A DNA stretch of 64,000 nucleotides from Micromonospora sp. NBC_01740 (GTDB taxonomy: Bacteria > Actinomycetota > Actinomycetes > Mycobacteriales > Micromonosporaceae), in NCBI RefSeq assembly GCF_035920365.1, contig NZ_CP109150.1, positions 6,510,001 through 6,574,000 of the forward strand. Reading direction: 5' to 3'. Under the pieces are notes generated by a model. The model made no database searches, was not told the DNA's origin, and worked only from the letters and a program-made list of their open reading frames with translations. The position numbers and the translations under genes are program-made. Positions 61,101 to 64,000 of the stretch are shown in pieces; positions within the stretch are counted from its first letter, which is position 1; the number at the start of each line of letters is the position of its first letter.

Positions 61101-63611
61101 CTGCCGGCTCGGGTAGGTCGCCGGGTCGCCCTGCTTGACCCAGACCTCGCCGGCCTTCGTCACGTCGATCGTCCGATCCTGTTCCACGTCCTTCTTCCCG
61201 GACTTGTCGACCACCACGAAGCCGACCGACTTCGCGCCCGGCTTGAGCTTCACCCAGGCGAACCGGCCGTAGGAGTCCTCGCCGGCGAACGGCTGCCCCT
61301 TGGGCCACTCGGTCGCGTACGCCGGGTCGATGTCGCCCCAGGCGTACAGGCCCCAGTCGTCGTAGCCGCCGGCCGGGCGCTGGTAGTGCACCACGGCCCA
61401 GTCGCGGGAGGCGGACTGCGCCGGGGTGCCCACGGTCGCGGTGGACCGGGCGGTCGCGGTGCGGCCCCTCCCGTCGCGGACGACGGCCTTGTACTCGACC
61501 TTCGTGCCGCCGGCCAGCCCGGTCAGGTCGTGGTGCACGGTGTACGGGGCCGTCTCGGCGCTGCCGAGCAGCGTCCACCTGCCGCCGGCGACCCGGGCGG
61601 CGACGGTGACGGTGGCCAGCGGGTCGCCGGTGACCTGGGCGGTGACGGCGGCCTTCGTGGCGACGGGCGCGCCGGGCGCCGGGGCGGTGATCGTGATCTT
61701 CGGCGCGGCGTCGGGCGACGGGATCGGCGTGCCGGCGCGGTGCACCACGGCCGACAGCGGCGGCACGGTCAGCGTGAGCCTGCCGTCCGCGCCGGCGACC
61801 GGGGCGGCCGACGCGCCGTACACGCCGGTGAAGGTGGCGCCGGCCGACCACGTGTCCACGGTGACAGTCTGCGCGGTCGCGGCGTTGTTCACCGCGACGA
61901 CGTACTCGGTGCGCTGCTTCGGGTCGATCCGGGAGAACGCGAAGACGCCGGGGCCGTCGGCGGCGTACCGGCCGACCTGCACGCCGTCGCGCAGCGCCGG
62001 GTGCGCCTGGCGCAACGCGCCCAGCTCCGCGACGGCCCGGTAGAGCGGGTGGGCGCGGTCGAACTGGTCGCTGGCGTGGGTGCGGTCGGTGCCGATCAGG
62101 TCGTCGTCGAGGTAGTCGGGGGTCTTCGAGGCGAACATGTCCTGCCGGGCGTCCTTGTCGCCGCCCGGCCCGGTGAAGCCCTGCTCGTCGCCGGAGTAGA
62201 CGACCGGCTGGCCGCGGGTGAGGAACATCAGCTCGTGGGCGAGCCGGTCGCGGCGCAGGTGGGTGGCCGGGTCGGTGCCGCCGCCGGCGATGAACGAGCC
62301 GATCCGGCCCATGTCGTGGTTGCCGAGGAAGGTGGTCAGCCGGCGCGCGTCGGTGTCCCGGGCGCGGTAGAGGTCGTCGCGGGCGTACACGTCGGCGAGC
62401 GCCTTCGCGGAGCCGTCGCCGGCGGTGTAGCCGCGCGCCGCCTCCTGGAAGGCGAAGTCGAGGGTGGCCGGCAGGCCACCGCGCCGCACGTACGTCGAGG
62501 TGATCTCCGGGTCGGCGCTGTAGACCTCGCCGAACATGAAGAAGTCCTTCTTGCCGGCGCGCGCGGCGACGCGCTCGACGCCCTGGCTGAACTGCGGCCA
62601 GAAGTCGAGGTTGGCGTGCTTCACGGTGTCCAGCCGGAAGCCGTCGACGCCGGTGGAGGCGATCCAGTCGGAGTAGACCTTGGTCAGGCCGCGCACCACC
62701 TCGGGGCGCTCGGTCCACAGGTCGTCGAGGCCGAAGAAGTCGCCGTACTCGCTGTTCTCCCCGGCGAAGGTGGAGTCGCCCCGGTTGTGGTACATGGTCG
62801 GGTCGTTCAGCCACGCCGGGACCTTGACCTTGGCGTCGGCCGGGGTCTCGAACGTCGGGGTGTACGGGAACGACGTGCTGTCCACCTTCGGGAAGCCCCG
62901 GCTGCCGTCGGCGTAGTTGCGGTCCTCGAAGGGACGCCCCTGCGCGTCGGTGTACGGGGAGGTGGCCTTGTCCACGTAGGTGCGCCGGTCCTCGGCGTAC
63001 TGGATGACGTCGGCGGTGTGGTTGACGATGACGTCGAGGTAGACCTTGATCCCCCGCTTGTGGGCGAGCCCCACCAGCCGCTTCAGGTCCTCGTTGGTGC
63101 CGAAGTGCGGGTCGACCTGGGTGAAGTCGGTGATCCAGTAGCCGTGGTATCCGGCGGAGGCATCGGCTCCGGAGCCCTGCACCGGGCGGTTCTTGAAGAT
63201 GGGCGCGAGCCAGATGGCCGTGGTGCCGAGCCCCTCGATGTAGTCGAGCCGGTCCATGACGCCCTTGAGGTCGCCGCCGTGGTAGAAGCCCTTGTCCTTC
63301 GGGTCGAGGCCGGTGGAGAGGCGGCCCCCGGTGAGGCCCCCGGCGTCGTTGCGCCGGTCGCCGTTGGCGAACCGGTCCGGCAGGACGAAGTAGAACTGCT
63401 CGGCGCGGACCTGGCGGCTGCTGGCGGCGAGCAGCGCCTCCGCCGAGGGTTCGGTGCGCCACTGCGCGGCGCCGGTGGTGACCAGCGGGCCGGTGTCGTC
63501 GGGGGCGTCGGAACCCATCTGGCGCACGGCCAGCGGGGTGCCGACGAGGGCGAGGGTGAGCAGGGAGACGAGGGCGAGCAGGGCCTTGCGCGGTATCGGC
63601 GGGGGTTTCAT
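58119..63611 (-). CDS. secreted alpha-amylase/pullulanase fusion (amylopullulanase), 1830 aa
   Basis: ATG 63611 was chosen: GAGGAAGG precedes it and a signal peptide follows ([20 protein letters not shown]). GH13 domain 1 covers about residues 68-640: [16 protein letters not shown] segment, nucleophile D328 in [11 protein letters not shown], acid E362 in MFGEVYS, D433 in FLGNHDMG. A beta-sandwich linker follows, then two PUD/CBM41-like modules ([20 protein letters not shown] and [20 protein letters not shown]). The second half is a pullulanase: [32 protein letters not shown]1426 in [12 protein letters not shown]1463 in [11 protein letters not shown]1596 in DAHDNE. It cuts both alpha-1,4 and alpha-1,6 bonds of starch or glycogen. 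Confidence 0.92.
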   Translation of the reverse strand: MKPPPIPRKALLALVSLLTLALVGTPLAVRQMGSDAPDDTGPLVTTGAAQWRTEPSAEALLAASSRQVRAEQFYFVLPDRFANGDRRNDAGGLTGGRLSTGLDPKDKGFYHGGDLKGVMDRLDYIEGLGTTAIWLAPIFKNRPVQGSGADASAGYHGYWITDFTQVDPHFGTNEDLKRLVGLAHKRGIKVYLDVIVNHTADVIQYAEDRRTYVDKATSPYTDAQGRPFEDRNYADGSRGFPKVDSTSFPYTPTFETPADAKVKVPAWLNDPTMYHNRGDSTFAGENSEYGDFFGLDDLWTERPEVVRGLTKVYSDWIASTGVDGFRLDTVKHANLDFWPQFSQGVERVAARAGKKDFFMFGEVYSADPEITSTYVRRGGLPATLDFAFQEAARGYTAGDGSAKALADVYARDDLYRARDTDARRLTTFLGNHDMGRIGSFIAGGGTDPATHLRRDRLAHELMFLTRGQPVVYSGDEQGFTGPGGDKDARQDMFASKTPDYLDDDLIGTDRTHASDQFDRAHPLYRAVAELGALRQAHPALRDGVQVGRYAADGPGVFAFSRIDPKQRTEYVVAVNNAATAQTVTVDTWSAGATFTGVYGASAAPVAGADGRLTLTVPPLSAVVHRAGTPIPSPDAAPKITITAPAPGAPVATKAAVTAQVTGDPLATVTVAARVAGGRWTLLGSAETAPYTVHHDLTGLAGGTKVEYKAVVRDGRGRTATARSTATVGTPAQSASRDWAVVHYQRPAGGYDDWGLYAWGDIDPAYATEWPKGQPFAGEDSYGRFAWVKLKPGAKSVGFVVVDKSGKKDVEQDRTIDVTKAGEVWVKQGDPATYPSRQAATGEPDPPVEDGTALIHYRRADGNYDGWGLHLWDGAANPTDWATPLAPARIDAFGAVFRVPLAANATGLSYIIHRGDEKDLPTDQRLDFADAGREVWLLAGTPGRLLPSTASAAGPDVDITKQKAHWIDRSTVAWQAGPTDGRTYALVAAPAGGVTVADGELVGTYRTMPLTAQRNGLTEAQRADFPHLWAHGAFTLDRRDLAKVPAALRGQLLVTERDAAGTLLAATGVQIPGVLDDVYARATDARLGPTFAGGVPTLALWAPTARQVSLQLFDSPTATPRTVAMRRDDRTGVWSVRGARDWTGRYYRYQVQAWQPATQQLVTAAVTDPYSLALAPDSTHSQIVDLTDPGLAPPGWAKLRKPAAVPSTKVQISELSVRDFSIADGTVPAEQRGTYLAFTDPGTAGMKHLKALGDAGVTHLHLLPAFDFATIPERRADQRQPACDLAALPPDSEQQQKCVAAVADTDGYNWGYDPLHYTVPEGGYAVDPAGAKRTTEFRRMVAGVNGAGLRVVMDVVYNHTSAAGADPKSVLDQIVPGYYHRLLDDGAVANSTCCANTAPEHAMMGKLVVDSLVTWARAYKVDGFRFDLMGHHPKANILAVRKALDELTVGRDGVDGKKILLYGEGWNFGEVADDARFTQATQANMAGTGIGTFNDRLRDAVRGGGPFDANPRVQGFASGLFTDPNGDDVNGSTAEQRARLLRQHDLIKVGLTGNLRGYRFTDSSGRQVTGAQVDYNGSPAGYTAAPGEAVTYVDAHDNEILYDALAYKLPRDTSAADRARMQVLALGTVVMGQGPGFVTTGTERLRSKSLDRNSYNSGDWFNQIRWDCAQGNGFGAGLPPEQDNRDKWPYAKPLLADPALVPDCAAIDLADARYAELLRVRASSPVFGLTTAEQVQKRVAFPLSGAGETPGVLTMTLDGRGLDGRWKSVTVVFNATPETARQRLTGLRGADVALHPVLRASADESLRTASFDRASGTFTVPARSVAVFVQQ

Positions 63612-63657
63612 CGACGCCTTCCTCTGGTCGCTGGCTGGCCCGCACGCTAGCTCTTGC

Positions 63658-63714
63658 CGAAACGTTCTGCAATACCTTGCAAACAAAGTCGTAACACGAC
63701 AGCCCGCTTGCAAG
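63658..63714 (-). promoter_or_regulatory. candidate maltose-type LacI operator region
   Basis: On the minus strand TTGCAAGGTATTGCAG (63667-63682) holds two TTGCA half-sites in direct repeat, next to AACGTT (63661-63666). CTTGCAAG lies further upstream (63707-63714). Streptomyces amylase genes carry comparable CTTGCAG repeats bound by MalR-type repressors, so starch-dependent control is likely. Confidence 0.5.
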
Positions 63715-63747
63715 GACGACCCTCCGCGGCGACCCTGTGCCCGGGGA

Positions 63748-64000
63748 TCAGTCGTCGGCGAGGACGGCGTACAGGTCCGAGTCGCGCCAGCCGTCGCAGA
63801 TGAGGGCGGTGCCACGCATCCGGCCCTCGTACCGCATGCCGATCCTGCGCAGCACCGCCGCCGAGGCGAGGTTGCGCGGGTCGCACGTGGCGAAGATGCG
63901 GTGCCGCCCGTGCCGGTCGAAGCCCAGTCGCAACAGTTCCCGCGCCGTGGCCGTGGCGATGCCCTGCCCCCACCGCCGTGGATGGACCGCGTACGCGATC
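63748..64000 (-). CDS. GNAT-family N-acetyltransferase, 5' end cut by window edge
   Basis: The last 83 codons are visible; the N-terminus is beyond position 64000. The sequence IAYAVHPRRWGQGIATATAR holds the acetyl-CoA loop (R-x2-G-x-G-I/A). It is followed by LLRLGFDRHGRHRIFATCDP, then RNLASAAVLRRIGMRYEGRM, as in the RimJ/RimL type that acetylates protein N-termini, ribosomal proteins or amino sugars. The substrate cannot be inferred. It lies upstream of the amylopullulanase with 136 bp between. Confidence 0.85.
   Translation of the reverse strand, partial: IAYAVHPRRWGQGIATATARELLRLGFDRHGRHRIFATCDPRNLASAAVLRRIGMRYEGRMRGTALICDGWRDSDLYAVLADD

Noticed and set aside
58230..63650. 1806-codon open frame antisense to the amylase-pullulanase gene
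   Set aside because: The opposite strand has both GH13 active sites and a signal peptide; this frame has no recognisable motif and is a product of GC-rich codon use.

Overview
The window is chromosomal DNA of a very GC-rich actinomycete. Codon third positions are almost all G or C, GTG starts are common, and many genes look leaderless, with a TANNNT box 5-7 nt before the start codon. Three features point to Micromonosporaceae, most likely Micromonospora or a close relative: a murD2/murL pair, the DUF5753/DUF397 regulator pair, and intergenic hairpins bounded by GATCA-type sequence. This assignment is inference from gene content. No tRNA, rRNA, insertion sequence, CRISPR array or prophage was recognised.

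1-14 kb. A truncated class III aminotransferase and an unknown protein are followed by a TetR / secreted protein / DUF6230 / DUF6114 envelope cluster of unknown function. Next come divergent murD2 and murL, which form the alternative route to D-glutamate in peptidoglycan precursors. A PucR regulator with a 12-bp palindrome over its promoter, a lipoprotein, two coupled cysteine-ribbon small proteins and an XRE/DUF397 pair follow.

14-31 kb. A MarR regulator is divergent from a quinone oxidoreductase-like gene, with two matching operators between them. Then come argG, an F420-type oxidoreductase coupled to a deaminase, Lrp, a TrmH-type RNA methyltransferase, a ThDP-dependent oxidase, a RibD-like reductase, a dTMP kinase-like protein, a bifunctional penicillin-binding protein, an nfeD-SPFH operon and a serine beta-lactamase-family hydrolase.

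31-46 kb. This part is housekeeping. It holds DUF3097, a HAD hydrolase, and fabG-inhA-hemH in the same order as mycobacterial mabA-inhA-hemZ. A structured leader RNA encodes a 17-aa peptide inside hairpins, upstream of a 29-aa membrane peptide. It is followed by a coupled moxR-DUF58-VWA operon, two bacterial PH-domain proteins, a PAP2 protein, a hotdog thioesterase coupled to a metallo-hydrolase, a PfkB kinase and a SnoaL-like protein.

46-64 kb. This part is secreted and polysaccharide-related. It carries an AA10 lytic polysaccharide monooxygenase with CBM2, asnB, an aminopeptidase P, and three tandem paralogous secreted beta-helix proteins, each with its own promoter and terminator. All three promoters have the same layout downstream of the -10 box. 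A 1830-residue secreted alpha-amylase/pullulanase fusion lies behind a maltose-type operator region, and an acetyltransferase is truncated at the edge.

The best candidates for something undescribed are the structured small-ORF leader at about 35.9-36.3 kb, the DUF6230/DUF6114 cluster (whose promoter palindrome resembles one in front of fabG-inhA), and the three beta-helix genes with their shared promoter-proximal element.
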